A stretch of DNA of 64,000 bases from Laburnicola sp. R22_1 (lineage: Eukaryota > Ascomycota > Dothideomycetes > Pleosporales > Didymosphaeriaceae). The position numbers and the translations under genes were made by a program. The notes under the pieces are model-generated. The model saw only the letters and a program-made list of their open reading frames with translations. It was not told the origin of the DNA and did not search any database. Of this stretch, positions 40,041 through 51,436 are shown piece after piece. The DNA lies in NCBI GenBank assembly GCA_014281115.1, contig JACONQ010000003.1, positions 2,976,001-3,040,000 on the forward strand. Reading direction: 5' to 3'. Position 1 is the stretch's first letter. Each line of letters opens with the position of its first letter.

Positions 40041-41563
40041 CTATATAAGGCCAAGGCTATAAGGCAAGCAATATAAGATGGCAGCTGTGAGTGAATATCG
40101 ATTATAGCTTGTATATGCGCCAACGGATCTGCCTTGGCCCCAGGTCTTATCTATTAGGCTAGCTCTATTAACATATAATTAAGCTGGGCTAAGGATATTA
40201 ATTCTAAACACTATTAGGCCTTTATCACAGTATTAGAATCTGGCTAGAGTAATAATTAGATTGGCCTTGCATGGCTGCAACAGGTGTTTAATTGGCTTAC
40301 AAAGCTAAAATCTAGACAATTATATTGGCTATTAATCCTTAATGGCTATGGATCTTATATTATAATAGACTTTATTAACTTTTATAATTATAATAGGATT
40401 CTACTAGCTATATATTCGCCTTATTCTATGTATATGTTATAGCCTCTTAATGTCTGCGTCTTTAAGCCTCTATTAACAGCATATTTAAACGAGCTATTAG
40501 CCTTTATAAATAATAGCTAGGGACTGGCCTTAATTGCTAAGAGAGATTTCTTTAGCCTGTTCTGGCAGGCCTAGGTTAATACAATAAGGCAGCTATTAAT
40601 TCTCTAGGCCTTTAAAGCTACAGGCATCTCCCTGCTCAATCTAACAACTATACTTAATAGATTTAATTAGTCTTAACTATCTGAGCAAGAATTACAAGAA
40701 AGCTTAACCTTAGTACTTAGTGCTTTAGATTGGAGAAAGATTAATAGGCTACTAAGGGCCGCTGTGGATACAGGCGGAGATAATAAGGCCAAGAAGCTTA
40801 GTTAAACTGTACACTATATCTCTATACAGAAACAGCTTTTAGAGCATAAAAACAATGGCCTCTGCGAGGCCCTATTAATACAGAAGAAGCGCTTAAAGCG
40901 AGGCAGGCCTTTACCTCTTAATTGGCTAGATGAGTATTATAGTGGAGCTGTTTTCTAGTCACCTTATAGCGTGCAGCGGGCCCGCGATCGTTAACACTAA
41001 AAAGATATAGAGGATTAGCAAAAACAGCTTTAAAAAAGTGAGCAAGCAGAGGCTTATTAGGCTAGCTAGTAGCTTAAGGCAAGACTTCTCTAGGAGAGGC
41101 GTATTGCTTAAGCAGCTGCTAGAGATGCGCGCGCAAAGTAGAGGGCTAATGAGGCTGCAGATCGACGTCTTAAACAACAGGCCCGCAAGGCACAAAATCA
41201 ACTTTAGAAACGTATTAGATTATCCTAAAAGGGTAATAAGAAGGCCTTAAAGCCTTCTAGTAGATTTATTAAGAAGAAATAGGCTCAGCGTAAGGCTGTA
41301 GATATTAATGAGGCCTTATCTGTTGCATCCGCCTTACAGTCACGCAGAGGCCGAATTATTAAAACACTAAGCAGATATTAATAATCTAAGTAGCTAGCAA
41401 TTATCTATAGGCCTTAGAGACCTTAACTCTAGAAAATCTTGTGATATTATTTTTTGTGGCTGTCTCTATAGCCTCATATTTGTGGCCGAGCGATTATGTT
41501 GGGGTGTTGCATAGAGTAACGCGTTGCACGGACTGCCAAGCTAGGGTAAAAGAGTGCGCATTA

Positions 41564-42164
41564 CTGTGTCCGTGCACTCAACGCCCGGATTCAGTCAACG
41601 CCCCGCTAAACACCATAGCAGCTTAACTAAAATAAGGCTGCAGAGCCACACAAAATCGCTATTATTACGAGATTTTATAGTAGAGTACTATTTTAATGCT
41701 TACAATTTACCTATGCTACTTATATTTACTTAGAAGCTTAACGTTGCGGCTATGCCGCGTGGTCTTAGGTAGAGCTGCTAATGCAGCACCTAAAGCCTCC
41801 TAAGTAGTTATAGTATTAACTACGCGTTTCTAACGCTTGTTGCTCTATATAGATAGCTGCAAGGCCTTTTTCTTACCCTTTTGGGTAGATTATAGAGCTT
41901 TTGCATTGTCGCAAGCTTCTCTTTAGCAAGTACGCTCTGCTGCCTTTTTAGCCTTCTCCTTCTCCTTAGCTACCTTAGCTGCCTCCCTCACCACACGCTT
42001 CTCCTCTGCAATTTTCTCCTTACATAGCTTAGCTGCCTTCTTTAACTTAGCCTTCTTAGCTTTTTAAAGCTTCTGCTCCTTCTCCTCTTGTTCCTTTATA
42101 GACTAATGTACGCGAGCCTCCCTAACCTTCCTTAGTGACTAGAAAACCGCCCCCCCATAGTACT
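41564..42164 (-). mobile_element. Pogo-like transposon E7, one end only (E5 family)
   Basis: It begins after TA 41562-41563 with the same end as E5, including TCAACGCCC twice at 17-bp phase. It is near-identical to 31665-32265. It holds the C-terminal end of the transposase on the minus strand. It stops abruptly at the left LTR of copia copy 2, and the rest of the element is not found on the other side of that copy. Confidence 0.88.
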
Positions 42165-42799
42165 TATAAGCAGTTAGGTAGTATGTGTAGAAAGTGTATA
42201 TCGTAAAAGTATCTATGTTTAGATGTGTATATGCCTGTGTATTGTATATAGAGTAATTAGAGGCTTATATATAGTAGGCGAGTTAACTTATAAGACTAAT
42301 ATTATTATATAACATAGCTCTAGACTGCTTACACACCCCCTTTAGGTTCAAATGCATATTTAAAGCTAATATTGACTATAGGTCCCCCTCTACCTTTGTG
42401 TGGCAGCTATATTTAGGTTAAGAACTAGTCTCTATATTAGTGCAGTCCTAGGTAGGTAGCTGTCCGCCATGCAGTGTTAGTGGACCTCGCTCTATACTAC
42501 AGGCGTCCCTAATAGTAGGACGTCTCCTAGAGCCAGTATTAAGATCCTTATTGCTTCGCGTTCTGTGCTAAGGTTAATAAGCCTTGTAGGTAGAGCTTAA
42601 TATATAATGTGAGCATGTTTACTCTATGTATAAAGGTAAAATACAGCGTAAAGCTAAGTATATAATAGAGCTAAGTAAAGTGTAGAGGTACAGCGTAGAG
42701 CTATGTATAGGATAGAGCTTAGTAAATATATAGCCTCGTTAAACCTGTAAAAACCACATGGGAGAAACCAGGAAGAGTACTATACTGTAGGGAAGCTTA

Positions 42800-45700
42800 T
42801 GTAGAAGGAAATGGTTAAAAATAAAGAAGAGAAACCTAGTTTTTGTGCTTCTGCCTAGGTAGCAGCTTAGTGAGGCCGTCAGCTAGTTAACAGCTTGTCT
42901 GGATGTATAAGAGGTTGATGTTGTTGGATTGAGCTTCTTGGCGTAGCCAGTAATAATGGATATTAACGTGCCGTATAGTAGTCTTAAGACGAGGCGTAGT
43001 AGAGGTGAGAAGCTGGATAGTCTGCTAATTGTCATAGTATAGAAGGCGTTTATAATCTGGATCAAAGCCAATTTGTTTAAAGACTCTCCACTACTAGATT
43101 AGTTCGGTGCCTGCAGACAATGCGGCGACCAGCTCTGCTTCTATAGTGGACTTAGTAATACAGCGTTGAAGTGTTGCTTTCTAGTCTATAGGTCCGCCAA
43201 ATAGGAAGAAGATGTAGCCTTGTGAGCTCTTGCGTGTGATCTTATTATCGGCGTACGACGCATCTGTTGCTCTAAAGAACTCAGGCTAAGTCTGGTTAGC
43301 TATATAGACTAATTCGTTTGAGATAGAGGCTATGTAGTAGAGAGCTCGATCTTTGGTGCCTAGTAGGTAGGCAATTGTCTGGTAGGCTGCGTTAAGATAA
43401 CGTGAAGATAGATTTGTGAGAAACTTAGCTAGTTTAGAATAAGCTTTTAAGACATTAGGTTAGGTAGCTTTAGCCGCGTAGCCTATAGAGCCTATAAGCT
43501 AGGCATATCTATACTTAGTAAAGTCATTTGCCTGATCCTTAGACAGTAATAGCTCTTCTAGAGGTAGTAGGGTAGCTAGTAACTTCGTATATGGCTTTGG
43601 TAAAGAATACTTCTGTGCTAGCTTCTTGATATATAAAGCTTATAATAGCCAGATAGAGCCATTCTTATAGTCTCTATGCGTTTGAATGCCACAGAACGTT
43701 TGAAGCTCTCCTAGAGATCGAATCTCATATTGGCGCAGGAGCTTCTGCTCGAATTTATATAGTGCAGCCTTATAGGCTAGTAGGCAGAGTACAACAATGT
43801 CATCCACATAGAAGAAGACTAGAAGCTTGTTATTCTTCTATAGACAAGGAACGTCTTTAACTTCGCGTAGGCCTAGCTTAGTAAGCGTCTTAATGAGCTC
43901 TTAATACTAGAGTAGTGGTGAGGTCTTTAGGCCATATAGAGCTCGACGTAGTCTTTATAGATAGTTAGGGTCAGAGAATCCTTCTAGTAAGTAATAATAG
44001 ACTAGTGTCACGAGCTAAGCGTTTGTAAATGCGTTAACAGCATTATATTAATAGATTTCTATGTTAAAGTAGGCAGCTATAGCAACTAGAGCTCGAAATA
44101 TTCGAACCGCTAGAGTGGCTGCGTAGGTATCCTCGGTAGTCGCCTGTAGATTGCCTCGTACGCAGATACGGGCCTTATATTTCGTAAGGTAGCTTTGATT
44201 ATCAAGCTTATACTTAAAGACCCACATTAATGGGAGGACCTCTTAGTCTTGCGGATTAAACTCCTGCCAGGTAATCCTCTTATACGTGCCTTTTTGCTTC
44301 ACGTTGCTAATTTCTTGTTTTATAGCCTAGAGGAAGCCTTCCCTATATAGAGATGGCATTTTCATCACATCTCTATAGAGACGCAGCTTAGGAGGTAGCT
44401 TAGTGTAGTAAAATCGTGTTTTTAATACTATAGCTAAGGCTGCTATGTATGCTAACTAGTATGTGCTAATAAAGAAGCTGCTACTCTTCTAAGATGGCTT
44501 TCTAGATCTTGTTAACCCTTTAGGTAGTATATAAGACTAACAAAGGTTGCTATTAATTAGTTCTTAATTCTCTGCTTAGTTCAAGTCTGTTCGTAAGACA
44601 GAATCTAATATTTTACGTTTGCGCTTCTTTAAAGATGTAAATAGCGGTAGTGAGCTAGTTAGTGTAGCTAATAGTGAGCATGGTGAGTTGTTATAAGGTG
44701 AGCCCCATAAGCTACTATGAACCTTAGTAGTCTCTGTTCGACTTAGTGTTAAAAGCTACTAATAGTGACTTCTTGTCTAGTGTTGGGTTATTGTTACTCT
44801 TTGCGTTAATTGGCTTTGCTCTATAATAGCAGTAGTCTGGCTAGACTAGTCTAGATCTAATATAAGCTCGTCTTTAGATAAATCTTCTATAGAGCTGTCT
44901 TAGCTGCGTATTAAAGGTAGTTAATACTCGTGGGCGAATTGCTCTAGCTTAGAGCCTTGTAGAAGCAGATCTGCTTCATTGTGTGGTTAATAGAAGAGGT
45001 CTTCTTAAAAGGTAACGTCTCTTACACAAATGACTTTGCCTCTATAAGCTCGGCTTCTCGCCTTAGGCATCCAGATTTAGTAGATATTTAATAAGTTGTA
45101 GCCAACTAGGTATCCTACTAAAGCTTAAGAACTAAGCTTGTCTATTTGTGGTATCTGCTTGCGCAGTGCGTATGCTTGGCAGCCATAGACGCATAGGTGA
45201 GCAATTGACAGTTTCTTGCTATAGGCAATTTCGAATAGTGTTTTCCAGCCTAGTAATTGCGTGGGTGTGCAATTAAGCAGGTATGCTACTATGGGGTAGA
45301 TCTCAGAGCCAAGTGCTAGAGGTAGGTTTGAGGTAATCCTTATTAAACAACTTCTCTTAATAAGACTCCTGCCTAAGCGCTCTGCTAAGCCGTTCTGCTC
45401 TTTAGTGTGTGGAGCTCTAATCTATAGCTTAATGCCTTCTCTCTAACAGTAGTCTCTAGCAGAGTTATTTGCCAGGCCATATCCTCGCTTATTATTAGTA
45501 ATAAGAAAGGTAACAGTTGTGTTGAATTCTCGTTTAATTGTTCGATCTAGTCGTCTAATAATAGATAGTAGCGTAGGCTTATCTCGTCTAGGTATCGTGT
45601 AGACGAAATGGAACTTCGAGAATAAGTCAAACCTGTGGAAGATATATCGATTACCGTTATAGGCTCTTATATCAAGCTTAATTAGGTTAATAGCGATAGT

Positions 45701-47548
45701 TTTAAAGGCTTAGGTTGCCCCTATCTTATGGCCTATTTAACGCGAGATAATCTAATATACTTTGCTTTGTAGGCATTCTTCGCAGTTAACTGTTTAAGGA
45801 GCAGTTCTAGTAGCTGGCTGTATGCCTGTTACGTGACTTAACAGTTAGTTAATCGCATTATTACTTAGATGTCCCATAAGGACATGGAACTGGGCCTTGC
45901 TTAGCGATCTTGATTTAGGTGGTAGGGCTAAGTACTGTGGCCGACGTTAATGGGTAGCGAATGTTTGAAGCTGAGTAGATTGGGTAGATGGAGGATCAGT
46001 TCGATGGACTACTAGCCAGTGACCACCTAGCCTAGTAAGGCTAGCAATATCTTCAACTCGTAACCCTAATAAGTTGGACCGATATAGAGTGTTTCTTTCT
46101 AAGTCGAAATAGACGTTTAACAATAATAGTTAGGCTAGAGAGACTAGGCTTGTAAAGAAGCTTGGTATTAAGGCGACGCGCTTAAGCTTTGTCTTTCTCT
46201 ATCCTTAAGGCGTTAATAGGAGTATCTCAACTTCTCCCCATGCCTAAATAGCCATCTCTGTGCCTCCTGCGAGGACAACATTGTCTGGCGATGCAGGAGC
46301 CTTCCATTGGAACTTAGTAGGATTGTTGCAGATGTGGATATTAGTGGCTAGATCTAGCGTCCATAAGTGGAGGAGCAGGAAGTGTTGTAGCGTTGGCCCG
46401 TTATTAAATGCCAATAAGTAGACAGCGTAGGCTTTATAGGGAAGGTCGGCTGCAAGTGCATCGCCTGCGTCGATTTCTATTAAATTAGGTTCTGACCCAT
46501 GGCTCCCTTGAACCCTACGCTTCTTATAGCGCTAATTCTTTTCCCAAATCTTGTTTAGTATGCCTTTTGTATCCTTAGCTTCGTATTTAACTATCTTCTT
46601 AGCTTTTTTAGGGTTTTTGACAAATCCTCCTCTGCGCTGTGAGGTGTCGATATACGGACACTGTCCCCAATAGTGTAGATCCCCACAGAGACATGGCTTT
46701 AATAGCTTTAATAGCTTGTCCTAATAAGGTCTCTTTCTGTTGTTTTGTCTATATAGAGACTCCTCTTGATTCAATGTAGCTGCAAATACTTCGCCTTGGA
46801 TAGTTAATTTTGTTGCGGTCGTACGATAGTAGCGCAGGTATCCTGCTAGTAGTTCAGGTAGTGTTGGCTGGATAGAGTCGCTATCTGAGGCAGTTGAGAT
46901 AGTTTCCGCGTTGAATACTGTAATAGCAATAGTAGCAGCGTAGCCAGGGTCGATCTGCCTAATAGCTCGAATAAGGTCCTTATAAGGTCAGTAGCTATGC
47001 GTCTCTAGTAGCTTAAGTTGTTTGGCCCTATTGTAGGCAGCAAGAAAGGTGCTACACTACTCCTCTAGATTCTCTCTACAAGCATGCAGTACTTTGGCAG
47101 TATTATAGGCTTTCTGAACCTAATATTCTTAATTAGCTGTTGTAGGGCTGTAGAGCTCCTATAGCATCTTAAGCTGATTGTGGAGGGACTTTTGGTCCTT
47201 GATTTGATAGACTAGGTCCTAAGTAATAGTGTTAGCTACGTGCGCTTCAATTTGGCCAATCTTATCTTTAGTTTGTCTGTATTCCTTAAGCTCCCTATAG
47301 TAGAGACTTATTTCCTAATTGTACTGCGCTCAAGCTTTAGTAGTAGGTTCTGTCGCTGGCGATCCGTCTTCATTAACAGTTTGAAGCTGGGCAGGTTGCT
47401 AAGGCTTGCTAAGCGTCAATGGGGGTGACAGATCTGGATTAATATATCCCCATACGTCTCCAGCCTCTGCGAGCCTTTTGACAGTATAGATCCATAGTTC
47501 CCAGTTGTGTGGACCGTGAAGGATAATCAAAGAGCTGGCCTTTGACAT
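42800..47548 (-). pseudogene. copia gag-pol polyprotein relic, copy 2
   Basis: Minus-strand frame from ATG 47548. Gag comes first, with a CxCGDLHYWGQC zinc-knuckle-like segment near 46690. A protease/integrase region follows (a HVLMGHLSNNAIN-like block near 45860). Reverse transcriptase has FFYVDDIVVLC near 43810. An RNase H part reads ATDASYADNK near 43260 and STIEAELVAAL near 43130. More than 20 stops interrupt it, most of them TAG, without large gaps. The catalytic DD of reverse transcriptase is still present. It is inactive as it stands. The end point is approximate. Confidence 0.85.
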
Positions 47549-47623
47549 GGCAAGATAGAGTAGGCTCGATCAACAAATAGGTAGGTAGGGAGTCAATGTA
47601 TGTATATAAGTGCGGATTAGGCC

Positions 47624-47634
47624 GGGCTCATAAC
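47624..47634 (-). other. Primer binding site (half initiator tRNA-Met)
   Basis: GGGCTCATAAC directly adjoins the LTR. It equals the conserved anticodon-arm sequence of eukaryotic initiator tRNA-Met, the known primer of copia-type elements, which use a cleaved tRNA half. In copy 1 the same site reads AGGCTTATAAC (39861-39871), changed by two RIP-type transitions. Confidence 0.7.
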
Positions 47635-47759
47635 TGTAAGCAGTTGGGTAGTATGTGTAGAAAGTGTATATTGTAGAAGTATCTGTGTTCAGATGTGTAT
47701 ATGCCTGTGTATCGTACATGGAGTGATCAGAGGCTCGTATATAGTAGGCGAGCTGACTC

Positions 47760-48653
47760 ATGAGACTAATGTCGTCATGTGACATAGCTCTAGGCTGCTT
47801 ACATGTTGAGTGGCTACAGCGTATATTCATACCTGAGACGGCTGTAGGTGATGGCCAGTACCGCCTTCTTATCCTCGACGGTCACGGCAGCCATATCGAT
47901 ATAGACTTCCTGTGGCTCTGCAGGCTGCATCGTATACAGCTCCTATATCTACCTGCGCACACCTCACACGTCCTACAGCCTCTAGATCTCGCTCCTTTCT
48001 CTGTGATCAAGTCCAGCTACAGGCGTCAGATCCAGGAGCTCGCATCACTCGACGACGCTGCGCCTGTCAAGAAGGAGCGCTTTATCACCTGCTATCACCA
48101 AGCTAGGGAGGAAGGCTTCACAGAGCGTGTGATTCGAGCTGGCTGGCAGGCATCTGGCATCTGCCCATTCAACATCAATCACGTGCTCAGCTCGTCGCAG
48201 GTCTCTCGGAGGCCTACTACGCCTACTCGTCAGCAGCAGCCTCAGCAGCAGCTCCAGAGCTTCCTCTCTACTCCTCAGGGCCCTCGCGATCTCTATATAG
48301 CGCAGCACAGCGTCCAGAGCGTCGAGAATCTAGGTCGTACGACCCGGCTACTCCTACAGAAAGCAGGTAAGGCTCTAGCAGCTGCAAATGCTAGAGCTGC
48401 AGGCCTAGAAGCAGAGAAAAGACGACTTGAGCAGCAGCTAGAGATATCTACCTCTCAGCGTCAGCGTAAGCGCGTTCGAGTAGACCTGAATCAACGCTTT
48501 GCAGAAGTAGAGAGTATCAGGGAGGCTATGTGCGCAGCTGAGGCTTTAGCAGCTAAACTACGTATATTTACTGTATCAAGCACTTTAGAAACAGCTGCTA
48601 TAGCTACAGCCGCTACAGCGCTTGAATCTATGTGTAGTCAATGGCAATTGTAA
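47760..48653 (+). pseudogene. C-terminal half of E8 transposase, fused in frame to copia LTR
   Basis: 298 codons without a stop. ATG 47760 and the first 15 residues are antisense copia LTR. From about 47805 the frame is E1-type transposase from VEWLQRIFIP onward, with D in LDGHGS and QPLDLA, then the Gln-rich and coiled tail. It is about 85-90% identical to E1 by eye. The DNA-binding domains and the first catalytic Asp are absent, so it cannot transpose anything. Whether it is transcribed is unknown. Confidence 0.85.
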
Positions 48654-48748
48654 TCAGCGTTGCTGAGATATCGCGGGTTTTGTGCAGGTGTCGCGTTTTG
48701 GCGGGGTGGGCGGCAACCCTATGTGGGCGGCGACTATATGCGCTAGCT
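47804..48748 (+). mobile_element. Pogo-like transposon E8, right half only (E1 family)
   Basis: It starts at the copia LTR within a sequence matching E1 from about 25008, and runs to the right inverted repeat ending at 48748, with TA at 48749-48750. The outer end (GACTATATGCGCTAGCT) and inner part match E1. The paired box, however, is GTGGGCGGC at 48706 and 48723 rather than the E1 box. The left half is missing. Confidence 0.88.
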
Positions 48749-48770
48749 TATTTAAAGCAATCTCCTCTAG

Positions 48771-49280
48771 ATGGGTTCGCGTAATTTTGCCTGCCTGTAT
48801 GATCTCCTCCTCTGTCCACTAATGTGGCTCGTCGTTGTTAAGTACGTCTTAAAGAGACTTGCCAATCAATTTCCTTATGCTGCTGTCAACCCATACGCCA
48901 TTGTAGAGGAGGTAATCGCGCAGTGTACACCAAGCTTTCCTAGCTAGTATCTTGAAGGTTGCCTTTGTCCATCTATTAAAGTCTGTCTTGAAGGTTTCCT
49001 ATAGTCTAATACCTCTATATTAAGAGCTTTTGTACAGTGAGACAGTGCTTAAGATATATGCGTTAAGGATTGGCTCTGTAAGGTGTTCTGGGTTAGAGAT
49101 GTTAATATCCTTGTCCCATCCGCGTAGGTCAATCTGAAACTCCTCTTGTAGTTTCTGGACTTTGGCAGGAACAAAGTTGTTGTTACTGTACGCGGTTGAT
49201 TGCGTAGGTTTGTCTTGGGTATCCTCTGGGTTTGCGGTGCTAAGAGAGCTGGTCTCTTTTCTAGACGCTGAAGCTGACAT
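48771..49280 (-). pseudogene. First ORF of the retroelement fragment (gag-like, unassigned)
   Basis: ATG at 49280 gives 86 open codons: a Ser/Thr/Gln-rich start, then QKLQEEFQIDLRGWDKDINI and HLTEPILNAYILSTVSLYKS. The frame continues past a stop with RWTKATFKILARKAWCTLRDYLL up to the cut at 48751. I believe similar sequences occur in fungal retrotransposon first ORFs, but the family name is uncertain. No enzyme motif is seen. Confidence 0.5.
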
Positions 49281-49355
49281 AGTTGTCGCTATATAATAGT
49301 ACTATAGGACAGTGAGACAAGTCTTTAAGTCCTGTATTGTAAGCAACGTTGTTAA

Positions 49356-49437
49356 GGCAAAACCAGTACGCTATGAGTCGATACTAGTAATTACTAGGCA
49401 AAAGCCAGTATGCTATAAGTCGATACTCGCAATCACC
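49356..49437. repeat. Two-copy 41-bp tandem repeat in retroelement leader
   Basis: GGCAAAACCAGTACGCTATG... at 49356 recurs as GGCAAAAGCCAGTATGCTAT... at 49397, followed in both by 'agtcgatact'. It lies between the LTR and the first ORF. Confidence 0.7.
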
Positions 49438-49667
49438 CTTCGAGCGCTGGTACCTTGCTTGTCTGTGGCTAACGTGAGGTTAACCACTAATTAGTGTTGG
49501 TTCCACATCGGGTCGTGTATACACGGTAAACAGTAATAAATAGATAGTCAAAGATTCTGGTTGTAAGTTGTTGTCCTATCCTCACCGTGGAGGTGAGGAT
49601 AGGGCAGACCCCCTGTCAAACACTGGCCAAACAAGGAGGCAAGGCTAGGGGTAGAACCCCTGTAACA

Positions 49668-51436
49668 ACGCTAGCTACTTGGGGAGAGCTACTGCCAACA
49701 GTTAGAGGTGCTTTTAAAGCTTTACGCTTGCCTATTTAGGTAATTATAGAGGCTTGCTAGGTGTTTTAAGTCGCTTTTCTAGCTGCCTAAGTAGCTGCCT
49801 GTTTAGCCTTTATCTAATCTCGCACTTCCTTAGCCCTCTGTCGAGCCACATAACGCTCCTCTTTCTCTTGCTCTCAAAGTAACTTAGCAGCAGCTTGAAG
49901 CTCCTTTCTGCTTACTTTTGCAGCCCTCTCCTGCTCCTCTTAGTGTTGTTTTTCTGCCTTACGCTCACGTACTTTCTTAACCTTAGAGGGCGACTAAAAG
50001 GTAGCACTACTATGGTATTCCTCCTCGCGCTGCAAGTTAAGAGGCTTTCTAGCGTTCTTGCGCTTCTTCTTTGCGGTAAGCGTCTCCCTTAGGCCATTGT
50101 TCTCGTGCTGCAACACCTCATTTTGAACTTGAAGCTAGTAGAGCGTTTGGGGGAGCGACTTAGACTCCTCCGCCGTGGTATCCTTCACTGCAGAGCGTAC
50201 AAGGCGCTCCATCCGACGCCAGTTAGTTGGTAAGAGCGCTGAGGGCAGTTGCTTACTTTTATTACCTTATTTGCTAAAGCGTTTGAGTATAACGTTGGCG
50301 TTTATAGGGCATATATTAGTAGCTTCAAAAGCCTTATAGACGAGATCTATTATGAACGTAGACTACCACGCTCTCTAGAACAGTGAGAAGAAGTCTCCTT
50401 TCTAGACGGCCAGCAACCCTTAGGTCTTAAAGAGATAGGTAGAGAGCTTAGTAGAGTAGTTGCTTAAGAGAGGTTTAAAGTAAACAATATTAAGAGGCTA
50501 AAGCGTGTGAGTAGAATAAGGGGGAAACACGGCCAGCAGTATATAGTAAGCTTCGCAGAATTTAATAAAGTCCATTAAGAGGTGACTGCTATGGCTATTA
50601 AGTATAAGGAGGCGCCAGTCTCTCTGTAGCCGCGCTTTCTGCTTTGTTTTGCGGTTAAACACCTGCTTAAGCCAGGCTAAACTAACGTTATTGTTTGTCC
50701 ATCCTATTAGTGAGGAGCTCACAAACACGTCGTGATTTCCAGCTTTAATCTCGTCCACCCATGAGGCTTATAGTGTACTGTTTGCTAACAAGTATATAAG
50801 GGCTGGCGGTAAAGTACTCCTATCTGCGCAAACAGTTGCCACAAGTGTCACCCACTCTCGTGAGCCATCTTGGAGTGATGCTCGCACTCTCTTTTGCTCC
50901 TATTGAAGCCAACTAAACACCTGTTTTGAGTGTCCCGTGACGCTAATTATAAAGCCCTTTTCATCCATATTATACGTGTTATAAGGCTGAACCTTATACT
51001 AAACGATCTTGTGATGCAGCAGCTTAAAGTACAACTCGTACTTGCGATGAGCGTTAGCTTGGTAGCGTACAACGTCCATACCAGCGCTCTATTTAGAGAT
51101 AAGATGGTTGTGGTTGCGGTTGATGAAGCGCGAAACCTAGTTCTTGCCAACGTGCTTTTTCAATATATTTAACGCAAAATTTTGGATTATAGCTCTTGTA
51201 GGAGGTAGCCCACGAGCGGTAAGCTCTCCAATATACTTAACGAGTCCCTCCTCTTGTTGTGGGCTGAGTAGTTGCTGAGACGCGTACCCATCCTGCCGGG
51301 AGCTTGTCGCGCCCTTACACCTTCTCCCCAGCGTTGAGCGATCAACACCATGTCTTTCTGCAATATTTTTGAGCGTATCATTATCTCCAGGTTCACGCGA
51401 TTTATATTCTGCAATCGCCTCGTCAATCGGTGCCAT
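49668..51436 (-). pseudogene. DDE_1 transposase of E9, many stops
   Basis: ATG at 51436 and 99 open codons (helix-turn-helix with KNIAERHGVDRSTLGRR, then QQEEGLVKYIGELTARGLPPTRAIIQNFA). More than a dozen stops follow, mainly TAG. The DDE blocks are MDEKG (about 50965), LNSHSS (about 50605) and QPLNI (about 50505), with Asp lost in the last two. The C-terminal Lys/Glu-rich coil runs to the cut at 49668. It is closest to E4. Confidence 0.85.

Larger units (their letters stand above)
33864..41381 (+). pseudogene. DDE_1 transposase of E6, split and nonsense-mutated
   Basis: ATG 33864 starts a frame of the E3/E4 type (SREPGESFLYRQVAKDYGV) with several TAG/TAA stops. The first DDE block MDEKGFLL is at about 34334-34357. 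The copia element enters shortly after (34400). The remainder resumes after 40045 with the second DDE block region (NGYGS in place of DGHGS), the QPLNV-like third block and the coiled tail, ending at TAA 41379-41381. It is not functional. Confidence 0.82.
33776..41546 (+). mobile_element. Pogo-like transposon E6, split by a copia element
   Basis: The ends CCCTAGCTTGGCAGTCCGTG (33776) and its inverted counterpart (to 41546) are flanked by TA at 33774-33775 and 41547-41548. TGCAAC boxes are at 33794 and 33811 (17 bp), with an extra box at 33826 on the left end only. Without the copia element (34401-40040 plus the 5-bp duplication) it is about 2.1 kb. Confidence 0.88.
42165..47803 (-). mobile_element. 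Ty1/copia retrotransposon, copy 2 (recombinant flanks)
   Basis: 5639 bp with 169-bp LTRs at 42165-42333 and 47635-47803. The left flank is GTACT (E7) and the right flank TGTTG (E8), so there is no target duplication. A primer-binding-like sequence GGGCTCATAAC (plus strand) abuts the right LTR at 47624-47634 and matches the anticodon arm of initiator tRNA-Met, as in half-tRNA-primed copia elements. It is less mutated than copy 1. Confidence 0.92.
48751..49667 (-). mobile_element. Retroelement 5' fragment (LTR plus start of first ORF)
   Basis: On the minus strand, an LTR-like segment at 49667-49495 (TGTTACAGGGG start, GGAACCAACA end, 173 bp) is followed by a leader and then an ORF. The element is cut at 48750 by the right end of E8, and its remainder is absent. 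It is inserted in E9 at 49668. The LTR contains a perfect 12-bp stem inverted repeat (49575-49586 with 49592-49603). Confidence 0.6.

Noticed and set aside
41038..41250. Frame in the E6 transposase tail region
   Set aside because: Out-of-frame shadow of the Lys/Glu-rich coiled tail.
49895..50092. Plus-strand Leu-rich frame
   Set aside because: Antisense of the Lys/Glu-rich tail of the E9 transposase. The same explains 31006-31203 and 28729-29043.
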